Source: Saprospiraceae bacterium | GTDB taxonomy: Bacteria > Bacteroidota > Bacteroidia > Chitinophagales > Saprospiraceae | Length of the DNA stretch: 64,000 bases | NCBI GenBank assembly: GCA_013360405.1 | Contig: JABWBR010000034.1 | Coordinates: 19,653 to 83,652, forward strand | Reading direction: 5' to 3' | Shown: piece after piece, positions 17,721-27,500 of the stretch | Numbering within the stretch: the first letter of the stretch is position 1 | Layout of the letters: each line of letters begins with the position of its first letter | The notes under the pieces: generated by a model | What the model was told of the DNA's origin: nothing | What the model saw: only the letters and a program-made list of their open reading frames with translations | Databases searched by the model: none | Made by a program: the position numbers and the translations under genes

Positions 17721-18971
17721 ATGTATATCCGCGAGGTTAATATTACCAACATAAAATCTATTTCTCATTTTAAAATGACTTTCCCCGAAGGCAAAGAAGC
17801 CGGCTGGCACGTGCTGATCGGCGATAATGGGGCGGGGAAATCCGCCATTTCAAAAGCTATCGCCATGGCGCTTATTGGCCCCAAGGATGTGCTTAGACTT
17901 GATCCTAATTGGGAATCCTGGGTGAGACAAGGCGAAAAAAAAGCGGATATTTCAATTAAAACTGTAGCATCGCCTAAAGAGAAGGAACAAACAACCCAAC
18001 TACTTTTAGAGAAAAATGAGCGAAACTCAAAATTCGAATTAATGAATTATCAAGCCTCACATGCAGAGGAAGGTAAATTCAGCTATTCATTTACATATAA
18101 AAAGTTTGGCGCCGGTTTCGGCCCTTACCGGCGATTTACCGGTGGAAATCCTTCTTCAGATAAGGAATTAGGGGACAGTCCAGTCGCGCCGTATTTGACG
18201 CTTTTTAAAGAAGATATTTTGCTTACTGCTTCTTTAGCCTGGATCAAAGACGTGTATTTGCGTTCACTCGAGAAAGACGACAAAGCCAATCAGACGCTTG
18301 AAGGCATAAAATCCCTGGTTTCGGCTTCCGACCTACTGCCTGGCAAACTCAGAATAAAATCAATTAGCTCAGAAGGGCTGCTTTTCATTAATGCCAATGG
18401 CGCACATATTCATATCACCGACCTCAGCGATGGCGTTAAATCTGTGCTTTCGCTCACGCTCGAACTCATCAGGTTAATGCTGACAATTTATGATGTAAAA
18501 GAAGTTTTCGGCGCTTTTTCCTCCAATCGCAAAATTGACATCCCCGGTGTAGTAATCGTAGATGAAATCGACGCGCACCTGCACCCTTCCTGGCAAACGC
18601 GCGTGGGACAGTGGTTTACACAGCATTTTCCCCGCCTTCAATTCATTGTCACTACCCATAGCCCCCTCGTTTGCCGCGCCTGCGAAAACGGCTCTATCTG
18701 GCGATTGGCCGCACCTGGCACCGACCAGGAATCGGGCGAAATAACAGGCGATGAAAAAAATACGCTCATTTTTGGCAGTGTGCTCGACGCTTATGAAACA
18801 GATATTTTTGGCAGTAAAATTTCCAGGGGAAAAGAAGGTAAAAACAAACAAAAGGAATACCGGGATTTGGTATACAAAGAAAAATACGGCATCGATATGA
18901 GCCCCAAAGAAAAAGAGCAATTACAGCACCTCAAAAAGATCTTTCATACCAATGTTGCAACTGAAGAATAA
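17721..18971 (+). CDS. AAA ATPase of an embedded Septu-like pair (PtuA-like)
   Basis: 416 residues. The N-terminus has the SMC/RecF-like ATP-binding start (IREVNITNIKSISHF) and Walker A GDNGAGKS at 34-41. The C-terminal part has Walker B VVIVDEIDAHLHPSWQ with Asp281-Glu282 and a switch histidine in FIVTTHSPLV. This is the OLD/PtuA-type ATPase pattern. It overlaps by 20 bases the gene for an HNH nuclease of the TIGR02646-like class; ATPase plus HNH is the composition of Septu and of the effector pair of some retrons. No reverse transcriptase or retron RNA was seen, so a stand-alone Septu-like module is the better reading. The ATG at 17721 follows the helicase stop by 2 bases. Confidence 0.85.
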   Translation: MYIREVNITNIKSISHFKMTFPEGKEAGWHVLIGDNGAGKSAISKAIAMALIGPKDVLRLDPNWESWVRQGEKKADISIKTVASPKEKEQTTQLLLEKNERNSKFELMNYQASHAEEGKFSYSFTYKKFGAGFGPYRRFTGGNPSSDKELGDSPVAPYLTLFKEDILLTASLAWIKDVYLRSLEKDDKANQTLEGIKSLVSASDLLPGKLRIKSISSEGLLFINANGAHIHITDLSDGVKSVLSLTLELIRLMLTIYDVKEVFGAFSSNRKIDIPGVVIVDEIDAHLHPSWQTRVGQWFTQHFPRLQFIVTTHSPLVCRACENGSIWRLAAPGTDQESGEITGDEKNTLIFGSVLDAYETDIFGSKISRGKEGKNKQKEYRDLVYKEKYGIDMSPKEKEQLQHLKKIFHTNVATEE

Positions 18972-19845
18972 TAACCTGACGCCCGCTACGCAACAACATC
19001 TCAGCAAGAGACAAGCCGATATCAACGGTAGGCCTGCTTTTATTGACAAATCAGGGCGAGCAGGTACATTATGGGATGGAAAAACCGGCTCCCGGGCTGG
19101 CAAAGCAGCGTTTGAAGAAATAAAAAATACGCTCATCGCTATGTGCGTCGGCGTCGAATTGTGCAATTACTGCGAGCAAAGCGAAGCTTCGGATATCGAA
19201 CACATTTTGCCCAAGAGTTTGTTTCCGGCACACACATTTGAGTGGGAAAATTATCTGCTGGCCTGCAAAAAATGCAATACCACTCACAAGCTCGACGCCA
19301 TAGACGTTTTCGATCCGGACGGTTCTACCAACGCGATAAGGGTCGCTAACGGCAAGGAACCGCCTACCCACGATGTAGCCTTCGTACACCCCCGTCGGGT
19401 TGATCCCATGGACTTTATGGATTTGAATTTTGACGATTTTCTTTTTTACGCCCGCCCACCACATGCACCGAATACCCGCGGTTTTGTGATGGTAGAAAAA
19501 ACGCTCGACATTCTCGAATTGAATAATCGCCCTACTTTGGTAAACTTTCGCAGAAGCGCTTTTCATAATTATAAAAGAATGTTACGGGAATTTGTCGAAA
19601 CCAATCAGGCTGCCAACTACGACGAACTCGAACAAGCCGTTACCGGTAATCCGCAGGTGGATCGCCAATCTCCTTTTGAAGCAGAAAAGCAACGCATTCT
19701 CGACGGGTTGCGCACCAGCATCCTAACCCATGAACACCCCACCGTATGGCGCGAAATGATCCGCCAACGCAATAACTTGCCCCAACCCATACAACAATTA
19801 TTCCGCGACGCCCCCGAGGCTCTCACCTGGCATGAGATCAACTAG
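18952..19845 (+). CDS. HNH endonuclease of an embedded Septu-like pair (PtuB-like)
   Basis: 297 residues. The N-terminus is polar, then the HNH core begins at Cys71: CNYCEQ, SDIEHILPKS with His84, WENYLLACKKCN with Cys105/Cys108 and Asn109. The two CxxC pairs bind zinc and the His/Asn form the beta-beta-alpha-metal active site. The pattern fits TIGR02646-like HNH proteins that partner PtuA ATPases. It overlaps the ATPase gene by 20 bases, implying tight coupling. It would cleave DNA or RNA when released or activated by the ATPase. The stop is followed by a heptamer array that runs up to the methylase start. Confidence 0.87.
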   Translation: MLQLKNNNLTPATQQHLSKRQADINGRPAFIDKSGRAGTLWDGKTGSRAGKAAFEEIKNTLIAMCVGVELCNYCEQSEASDIEHILPKSLFPAHTFEWENYLLACKKCNTTHKLDAIDVFDPDGSTNAIRVANGKEPPTHDVAFVHPRRVDPMDFMDLNFDDFLFYARPPHAPNTRGFVMVEKTLDILELNNRPTLVNFRRSAFHNYKRMLREFVETNQAANYDELEQAVTGNPQVDRQSPFEAEKQRILDGLRTSILTHEHPTVWREMIRQRNNLPQPIQQLFRDAPEALTWHEIN

Positions 19846-19873
19846 AAAAACAAAAAACAAAAACTGAAAAGAA

Positions 19874-19914
19874 CCGACAACTGACAACCGACAACGGATA
19901 ACAAACCGACAACC
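19874..19914. repeat. Heptamer array directly before the methylase start codon
   Basis: Units CCGACAA, CTGACAA, CCGACAA, CGGATAA (19874-19901), a 4-base CAAA, then CCGACAA (19906-19912), followed by CC and the GTG start at 19915. No purine-rich Shine-Dalgarno sequence lies between the array and the GTG. Confidence 0.85.
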
Positions 19915-22900
19915 GTGAAAAAACTCATCGAAACCGCCCTGCCCGTCAAAGAAATCTCGGCAGAAAGCGTGCGCGACAAATCGATCCGCCACGGGCATAT
20001 CTCTACCCTGCACCTGTGGTGGGCCCGCCGCCCCCTGCCCGTCTGCCGCGCCGTGGTTTTCGCCTCGCTGGCGCCCGACCCCCTCGACCCCCAATGCCCG
20101 CCCGCCTTCCGCGATGCCGTGCAACTGCTGCTCGGCGCCGACCACAACCCCGGCGACCCCTACCGACCTTATGCCGATATACCCTGGACGGCCATCTACG
20201 ACCCCATGGACGATAACCTCCGCAACCGCCTCCAACTGTTTATCGGCAAGTTCTCCGACGAAGCCCAGCAGGCTATGCTGCAACGCAAACCCCAGCCCCC
20301 CACCGGCCGCCTGCTCTCCGATTTTAGCCTGATCAAGTGGGAAAACAAAAATAACGAGGCCATACTGCGCAAAGCGCGCCAATTGATATGGGTGGCCCAC
20401 AATAGCCATACCGGGCAATCCGCCACTGACTTATTGGCCGACTTCGACCGCCACTATTCAGCTATCAAAGCCGCCGAAGCCGCCTTGTACAGTCTGCCCG
20501 ACCGCCACCTTTCCAGCCCCGAAGTACAAGCCGCCGAAGCCGCCCTGCACACCGCCATCGAAGCTTTCCTCGACCGCATGCCCCGCGTTTTCGACCCCTT
20601 CGCCGGCGGCGGCGCCATACCGCTCGAAGCCGCCCGCCTCGGCTGCCGCGCCTACGGCAACGATATCAACCCGGTAGCCCATATTATCCAAAAAGGCAGC
20701 CTCGAGTACCCCCAGCAATTCGGCAAACCCATTACCTATAGCCTGGATGAATTCGCCAAACGCTACCTGCCCCAACTATCCGACGGCAATTACTACCTCC
20801 AACTCCCCGGCCTCCTCCACGAACCCTTTACCATCAACAACTGGAAAGATTTCGAATTCCTCAAACAACACATCAAACCAATAACGGATAACAGAGAACC
20901 GACAACCGACAACCCACAACCGATAACCCTCCCCAACCGCCTCTCCTTCGACGTGGAATTCTACGCCCGCGAACTCCTGGGCCGCACCGAAGCCGCCATC
21001 GGCCATTATTACCCCGCCGACGAAAAAGGCCGCAAACCCATCGCTTATTACTGGGCCCGTGTAGGTACCTGCTCCAATCCCTCTTGCCGCGCCCAGGTGC
21101 CCCTGCTCAAAGGTTTTTATTTGTGCAATAAACCGGATAAACAAGTGTTCCTGAAACCGGTGATTGCGGGAAATGAAATTTGTTTTGAAATTGGGCATGG
21201 GAAGTATGAAAAAGAGGGATGGGCAAAAAAATCAAGTTTAGAATGTCCTTTATGTGGCAATATCACAGAAGCCAATGAAATAATGGGACAATTACACCCT
21301 GAGAAAGAAACAATAAAATTACTGGCTATTATTGAAGATGGGAATGACGGAAAGAACTATCGTCTACCGACACATGCGGAAATAAGTATTTTAGAGCAAA
21401 TTCCAAAAATGGAGGCTCCTAAGGAAAAACTACCCAATGTTACAAGGCTTACTGGAGGGTTTATTGTTGCATGGGGATATTCGGAATGGGGCCAAATGTT
21501 CACCCCCCGCCAACTCCTGGCCCTCCACACCCTGGTAGAAAAACTCGGCGAACTCAAAGCCGAACTGCGCTCCGCAGATACCGATTACGGTAAGGCGGTG
21601 GCGACTTATTTGGGGATTTTGGTGGATAGGGTGGGGGCTACAAGTACATCGTTTGGGAGATGGCATAATGGAGGTGAGAAATTAGAACATCCATTTGCTA
21701 GACAGGCAATTCCAATGATATTCGATTTTCCGGAAGGAAATATTTTTTCAAATTCTACGGGTAGTGCCTCAAACCAAATTGATTGGATTATTAGATACAT
21801 AGAGTCTGAATCTCAATCACCATTTATTTCCATTTGCAACAACGCCTCTAGCGGCGACAAGGCGCAGTTTTTGGATAAATACTTAACTGCCGTCATTTCC
21901 GACCCGCCCTATTATGATGCCATTGCTTATGCTGATCTCTCTGATTTCTTCTATGTATGGTTGAAACGAACCATGAGTGACTTATACCCGCTCAATTTTT
22001 CTACTCCACAAACCCCCAAAACGGAAGAATGTACCGCATTAAAACACCATCAGAACGGTAATGTAGGTAAAGCAAAAACGCATTTTGAAGATAAATTGCT
22101 GCAAATATTCGACGCTATAGAACATCAGACATCTGATATAGTCAGCATCATGTTTGCGCATCAAAGCACCGAAGCCTGGACCACGCTTTGCAATTCCATT
22201 CTCGGTGCGCGCATGAACATCACCGGTAGTTGGGCTATTGATACCGAAATGGCCAATCGCTCAATCGGTTTAGCCGGTGCTGCATTAGCCTCCTCCGTCA
22301 CCGTCTCCTGCCGTCCGGCCCAGCGCCAGGGCATCGGCGATTACAAATCCGTGCGCAAGGCCATCGAAGTGCGGGTGGGCAAAGAAGTCGAGCATCTATA
22401 CGAATTGGGTTTCCGTGGCGCCGACCTGCTCACGGCTTGTTTTGGGCAGGCCGTAAGCGAATTCGGGCGTTACCGCTCGGTAGAAAAAGCCGACGGCAGC
22501 ACCGTCACCGTCGCCGAACTGCTCGAAATGGCACGCGAGAGCGCCTTCGAGGCCCTGGTCAAAGGTTTTCAGGGCGACGACTACACCAGGTTCTACATCG
22601 CCTGGCTGCAGCTCTACGGCTTCAGCGAAAGCGATTTTGACGACGCGGCCAAATTCAGCCGTGTGGGGCTCACCATCAACGTACAAGACCTCATCCATGA
22701 GCACATTTTAATCAAAGCCGGCAACAAACAAGCCCTGGGCGGTTTTGAAGATCGCATAGCTGCGAATAAACGACTGGGAGAAGCCGAAGGCGCCAACCTC
22801 ATCGACCAGGTACACCGCGCTTTGCACCTGTACCAGGGCGCCAACCGGGGCGAATTGCTGGCCTTCCTGGCCCGCGTGGCAGCCCAGCCCACCGATTCCT

Positions 22901-23058
22901 TCTGGCGCGTACTCGTATCGCTGTGCGAATTGCTGCCCGCCGGCAGCAATGATTTGAAACAAGCGCAGGGATTGCTCGTTAATAAAGATAACCTGTTGCG
23001 GGAAAGCCGGCAGGCGGCGGTAGAAAAACCGCAGCAGGGTAGGTTGGAATTGGATTAA
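19915..23058 (+). CDS. DUF1156/COG1743-type adenine-specific DNA methylase with Zn ribbon
   Basis: 1047 residues. The DUF1156 N-terminus is clear (LPVKEISAESVRDKSIRHGH, LHLWWARRPLP). AdoMet motif I is DPFAGGGAIPLEA at 227-239 and the catalytic motif is DPPYYD at 663-668. Between them lies a zinc-ribbon-like part with Cys386, Cys391, Cys404, Cys444 and Cys447. The order fits COG1743-type N6-adenine (or N4-cytosine) methylases of phage-defence loci, which mark host DNA. The start is GTG at 19915, right after a heptamer array. A second array of seven heptamers is read in frame at about residues 322-338 (PITDNREPTTDNPQPIT), a low-complexity insert not expected for the family. The gene is GC-rich except for 21130-22200. 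Confidence 0.9.
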   Translation: MKKLIETALPVKEISAESVRDKSIRHGHISTLHLWWARRPLPVCRAVVFASLAPDPLDPQCPPAFRDAVQLLLGADHNPGDPYRPYADIPWTAIYDPMDDNLRNRLQLFIGKFSDEAQQAMLQRKPQPPTGRLLSDFSLIKWENKNNEAILRKARQLIWVAHNSHTGQSATDLLADFDRHYSAIKAAEAALYSLPDRHLSSPEVQAAEAALHTAIEAFLDRMPRVFDPFAGGGAIPLEAARLGCRAYGNDINPVAHIIQKGSLEYPQQFGKPITYSLDEFAKRYLPQLSDGNYYLQLPGLLHEPFTINNWKDFEFLKQHIKPITDNREPTTDNPQPITLPNRLSFDVEFYARELLGRTEAAIGHYYPADEKGRKPIAYYWARVGTCSNPSCRAQVPLLKGFYLCNKPDKQVFLKPVIAGNEICFEIGHGKYEKEGWAKKSSLECPLCGNITEANEIMGQLHPEKETIKLLAIIEDGNDGKNYRLPTHAEISILEQIPKMEAPKEKLPNVTRLTGGFIVAWGYSEWGQMFTPRQLLALHTLVEKLGELKAELRSADTDYGKAVATYLGILVDRVGATSTSFGRWHNGGEKLEHPFARQAIPMIFDFPEGNIFSNSTGSASNQIDWIIRYIESESQSPFISICNNASSGDKAQFLDKYLTAVISDPPYYDAIAYADLSDFFYVWLKRTMSDLYPLNFSTPQTPKTEECTALKHHQNGNVGKAKTHFEDKLLQIFDAIEHQTSDIVSIMFAHQSTEAWTTLCNSILGARMNITGSWAIDTEMANRSIGLAGAALASSVTVSCRPAQRQGIGDYKSVRKAIEVRVGKEVEHLYELGFRGADLLTACFGQAVSEFGRYRSVEKADGSTVTVAELLEMARESAFEALVKGFQGDDYTRFYIAWLQLYGFSESDFDDAAKFSRVGLTINVQDLIHEHILIKAGNKQALGGFEDRIAANKRLGEAEGANLIDQVHRALHLYQGANRGELLAFLARVAAQPTDSFWRVLVSLCELLPAGSNDLKQAQGLLVNKDNLLRESRQAAVEKPQQGRLELD
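20878..20926 (+). repeat. Seven heptamers inside the methylase reading frame
   Basis: Contiguous units CCAATAA, CGGATAA, CAGAGAA, CCGACAA, CCGACAA, CCCACAA, CCGATAA make 49 bases. They are translated as a Pro/Thr/Asp/Asn-rich segment between motif I and the zinc ribbon. Both other frames contain a stop within the array. Since 7 is not a multiple of 3, gain or loss of one unit would shift the frame of the rest of the methylase. Confidence 0.9.
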
Positions 23059-23075
23059 GCTCCTATTTTTGGAAA

Positions 23076-24557
23076 ATGAAAACGCAACTCAATATTGAAT
23101 TGGCAATGGACCTGCACCGCTTGAACCCCTGGTGGAGCGGCGGTTCTATGCGTTTGCTGCCCGATACGCGCCGGCATTTAGTCGAACAAATAAAAAGACG
23201 GTTTACTTACAAACTCGCCCCCATTGTAGTAGTCCGTGGTTCAAGACAAATAGGAAAAACAACTGCTTACGAACAGATCATTGAGGATTTTTTGCAGGAG
23301 GGTATGGATCCTCGTCGAATATTTCGCGTACAATTCGATGATATAAAAACCATCAGGGAATACGACGAGCCCATTCTGCGCCTGGTAGAATGGTACGAGC
23401 GAGAGATATTAAAACAGACCCTGAATGACGCGGCGGCAAGCAACCAGATGGTGTATTTATTTTTTGATGAAGTACAAAATCTGGATAATTGGGCGCAACA
23501 GTTAAAATTCCTGGTAGATTCATCTACTGTACAAGTATTAATTACCGGTAGCTCTGCCCTGCGCATTGAGATGGGGCGGGATAGTTTAGCCGGTCGAATA
23601 CATACACTTGAAGTAGGGGTGCTATCGCTTACAGAAATTGGCGCTTTGCGGAGAATGGAAACGCCCTTGCCCTATCTCACAGACAACGGGCTTGAGCCTT
23701 TGTTGCGCAAAGATTTTTGGATGGGGTTGAGAGAACACGGCGCTAAAAACAAAACTTTCAGAGATGCGGCTTTTTCCGCTTTTTCTGAACGCGGGGCCTA
23801 TCCATTGGTACATCAACGCAGTGAAGCGCCTTGGTCGCTTATTGCCGATCAGTTGAACGAGACGGTTATCAAACGCGTCATCCAGCATGATCTCAGGGTA
23901 GGGGAGAAAGGCCGCAAACGCGATCCACAGTTGCTGGAAGAGATATTTCGTATTTGCTGTCGTTATGCGGGGCAGACGCCGTCAAGTTCAAAAATTGCCC
24001 AGGAGTTACAGCAGAGCCTGAACGCAAATATTGGTCCGCAAAGGGTTAGGACTTATATGAAATTTCTAGCAGATACTTTATTAATTAGACTTATTCAGCC
24101 GGCAGAAATCAGGTTAAAACGCTATCGCAGCGATGCCAAAATCTGTTTGGTAGATCATGGTTTGCGCGCCAGTTGGCTTCAGGAACAAATACCTGTCGAC
24201 CCTGATACAGCTGAAACAGATGAAGTCATCTCCACGCAAGCCGGATACCTGGCCGAAAGTATACTTGGGGCCTCCTTGTCCAGTATTAGCGGCCTTGACA
24301 TTTCGCACTTACCACCTAAGTCCAAAGACCCCGAAATTGACTTTATCCTGGCGATAGGGGCTAATCGAATTCCTATCGAGGTCAAATATCGGAATACAAT
24401 TAAAGATGAGCACTTAAAGGGGTTAAATTGGTTTTTGGACAACCCGATTAATCGAGCGCCTTTTGGAATAATTATAACAAAACAAGATGTCAATCCTTTT
24501 GATGGAAATGACAACATTATACCTATATCATTGAGGACATTTATGTTAATGCGATAA
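23076..24557 (+). CDS. P-loop ATPase with C-terminal DUF4143-type/PDDEXK-like region
   Basis: 493 residues. Walker A GSRQIGKTT lies at about residues 52-60, a Walker B-like VYLFFDEVQ near 125-133, and sensor-like VLITGSSALR follows, as in AAA_14 ATPases. The C-terminal half has the DUF4143 pattern, ending with EIDFILAIGANRIPIEVKYR, where the Asp and ExK resemble a PDDEXK core. Such proteins are common but poorly understood. It is embedded between the defence methylase (17 bases upstream) and the DUF499 ATPase (9 bases downstream). A good -7 box (TATTTTTG, 23064-23071) precedes it so closely that translation from the ATG at 23076 would be almost leaderless; the internal ATG at 23106 (MDLHRLNPWW) is an alternative. 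Confidence 0.8.
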   Translation: MKTQLNIELAMDLHRLNPWWSGGSMRLLPDTRRHLVEQIKRRFTYKLAPIVVVRGSRQIGKTTAYEQIIEDFLQEGMDPRRIFRVQFDDIKTIREYDEPILRLVEWYEREILKQTLNDAAASNQMVYLFFDEVQNLDNWAQQLKFLVDSSTVQVLITGSSALRIEMGRDSLAGRIHTLEVGVLSLTEIGALRRMETPLPYLTDNGLEPLLRKDFWMGLREHGAKNKTFRDAAFSAFSERGAYPLVHQRSEAPWSLIADQLNETVIKRVIQHDLRVGEKGRKRDPQLLEEIFRICCRYAGQTPSSSKIAQELQQSLNANIGPQRVRTYMKFLADTLLIRLIQPAEIRLKRYRSDAKICLVDHGLRASWLQEQIPVDPDTAETDEVISTQAGYLAESILGASLSSISGLDISHLPPKSKDPEIDFILAIGANRIPIEVKYRNTIKDEHLKGLNWFLDNPINRAPFGIIITKQDVNPFDGNDNIIPISLRTFMLMR

Positions 24558-24566
24558 TTTTTTAAA

Positions 24567-27500
24567 ATGACAACCCTTAACCAACAACAGAAAGACAACC
24601 TATACAAAGGCCTGGGCCTCTTTCTGGACGCCATACGGCCTTATGTAGTTAGCGTATTGATAAAAGAAGCCGGCGACAAATGGCCCGCCTGGTTTGTGGA
24701 GGCGCTCACTCCCCCGCAGCAACAGAACTGGAACCAGGGTTTGCGCCAGGGTACCTTGCCCGAAAATCTCATCGACTTTCACTACCTCAAGTCATTTTCG
24801 ATCAAATACAAAAACCTGCTCAAAGCCGATTTCGGTGTAAAAGATGCGCAAGGTTTACCCACCTGGTTGGGCGAAATCGCCGACGTGCGCCATAAAATAG
24901 CGCATTTCCACGAAGTCGACGAAGACGGCATTACCAACGCCTATATCAAGATGACCCAGATCGCCCGCAGCCTCGGCATGGACGAACTGGTAGTCGAACT
25001 CAAAAAGCTGCGGGAAGCCCAGCCGCCTTCAATGGCCGATGAAAAAGCCGTCGCAGAATCCGCCGCTGCCTATGGCGGAGTAAAGCCCTGGTTTATGGCC
25101 GTCACGCCCCACCTCGACATCCGGCAGGGCCGCCTCGATGAAAGCGTTTTTGCCGCCAACCTCGCCGAAGTGGCCCTGGGCAACGGCCGCGAGATTTACA
25201 ACAACCCGGCGGTATTTTTCTCCAAAACCTACTTCACCGCCGGCATCAAAAACGTAGCCCGGCGCGTCATAAAAGGACTCAACGGCGAAGAAGACGCCGA
25301 AAACCGGGTCATTTCGCTGCAAACCGGCTTCGGCGGCGGCAAAACCCACACCCTGATCTCGCTGTATCACCTCGTCAAGTGGGGCAGCCATGCCGGGCAG
25401 TCTGCCCTGGCCGCCGACCTGCTGGCCTACACCGGCGCGCCTAAGTTTGACAAAGCCCGCATCGCCGTCTTCACCAACACCACCAACGACCCCGCCAACG
25501 GTCGCCAAACACCTGATGGCATCACCATACAGACCATCTGGGGCGAACTGGCCTGGCAACTCGGCGGCGCCGCAGCCTACGAGATCATCAGGAAAAACGA
25601 CGAGCAACTCATAGCGCCGGGAGGCCTGTTTAAAAAAGTACTGGAAAACAACACGCCTGCTCTCATCCTGATCGACGAGCTGGCCGACTACTGCGTAAAA
25701 GCCGCCGCGAAGCGCGCGGGTAGTTCCAGTCTGGCCGATCAAACCATCAGCTTCATGCAGGAACTCACCGAGGCGGTAGCCGGCGTCAACCACTGCGTAG
25801 CCGTCATCACCCTGCCCGCCAGTCCCCAGGAAGTCGGCAACACTCCCGAAGCGCAAAACATCCTCAGCAGCCTCCAAAAGCGGGTGAGTAGGGTAGGGGC
25901 CGACACCCAGCCCGTGGCCGACGAAGAGATATACGAAGTCATCCGCCGCCGCCTCTTCGAAAACATCGGCGATGATGCCCACACAGAGGCCGTGATATCG
26001 AAATACATGGAGCTCTACCAGCAATACGGGAGCGAATTACCAAGCCACGTCGTAAAAAGCGAATACCGGCAGAAAATGCGGAATGCCTATCCTTTCCATC
26101 CCGAGCTCATCGACGTATTCCGCATCCGCTGGGCCAGCCACCACGACTTTCAGCGCACCCGCGGCGCCCTGCGCCTGCTGGCGGCCATCGTCAGCGACCT
26201 GTGGAAGCGCCAGCAATCGCTGCCGGGCGGCAACCTGCTCATCCACGCCTCCGATGTGCAATGCGCCAACCTCGACCCCCTCACCGGGCAACTCAAAAAA
26301 CTCTACGGCAACGGCTACGACGCCGTCATCAGCGCCGACGTGGCCGGCGCCTCCTCCAACGCATTCAAAATCGACGGCAACAAAACCGAATTCGGGCAGT
26401 GGTACCTCACCCAGGGCATCTCAGCGGCCATATTGCTCAACTCCTTCGGCAGCGAAGGCGCCAACAAAGGCCTTGGCATCGCCGAACTCAAACTCAACCT
26501 GCTGCGCCCCGACGGCTTCAACCACAACAGCGTCAACGGCGCCCTCGACGAACTCGAAAGCAATGCCTACTACCTCTACTACGCCCAAAGCGGAGGCGGC
26601 AAACGCTACTGGTTTCACACCAAACCCAACATCAACATACTCATCAACCAGGCCAAAAACGACATTCGAAGTGATGAAATCGAAGCAGAGATCCTGCGCC
26701 GCGTACAGCAAAGCACCTCCAACCTGGCCTTATTCGGAAGAGCCCTGGTCAACCCCTCCGAAGACGTACCCGAGCAACAGCGTCCCACGCTGATTATCCT
26801 CAGCCCCCGGTACGTGGCAAGCCCCGACGGCGTCAACGGACAAATCAAACCCCTCATCGAAAAACTGGCCACCCAAAAAGGCAACAGCCAGCGCATATAC
26901 CGTAATACCTTATTGTTTTTGTTGTGTTCCGAACTGGGCATCGGCAAATTGCAGTCCAGCGTACGCGACTACCTCGCCTGCCAGAAAATCGGCCAGGAAT
27001 ACGCCGGCCAACTCGAACGGGAACAGCGAGACGACATACAGCGCCGCGTACAGGAAACCGCCAAAGAAACCGACAGGGCTATCGTGGTCGCTTATGCCAT
27101 CGTAGCCAAATACACCGCCAAAAGCGGTATTGAAAAACTGGTCTTAAAGCAATTTCGCGACAGCCTCGACAGCCAGATCAACAACCAGCTCATACAAACC
27201 CTCAAAGACGAAGAATGGCTGTTGGAATCGGTGGGCTACAACACCCTGGCCAACCACAACCTGTTGCCTGCGCCGGCTCAGCCCATCAAGACCAAAGACA
27301 TCTACGAAGCCTTCCTCCGCTTCGACGACAAACCCATGATCACCGGCCACCAGGCTGTGAGCAACAGTCTACTACGCTACTGCCAGAACGGTGAATTTTG
27401 CATCGCTTCCGGCGACGGCCGGCAATTCACCCGGTATTTCCTCGGCGAGCCCGTGCCCATGTTCGACGTAACCGATACCGTCTATTGGCTCACCGACAAA

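Noticed and set aside
17721..19845. Retron with ATPase/HNH effector
   Set aside because: No reverse transcriptase gene and no retron-like RNA region were seen around the pair.
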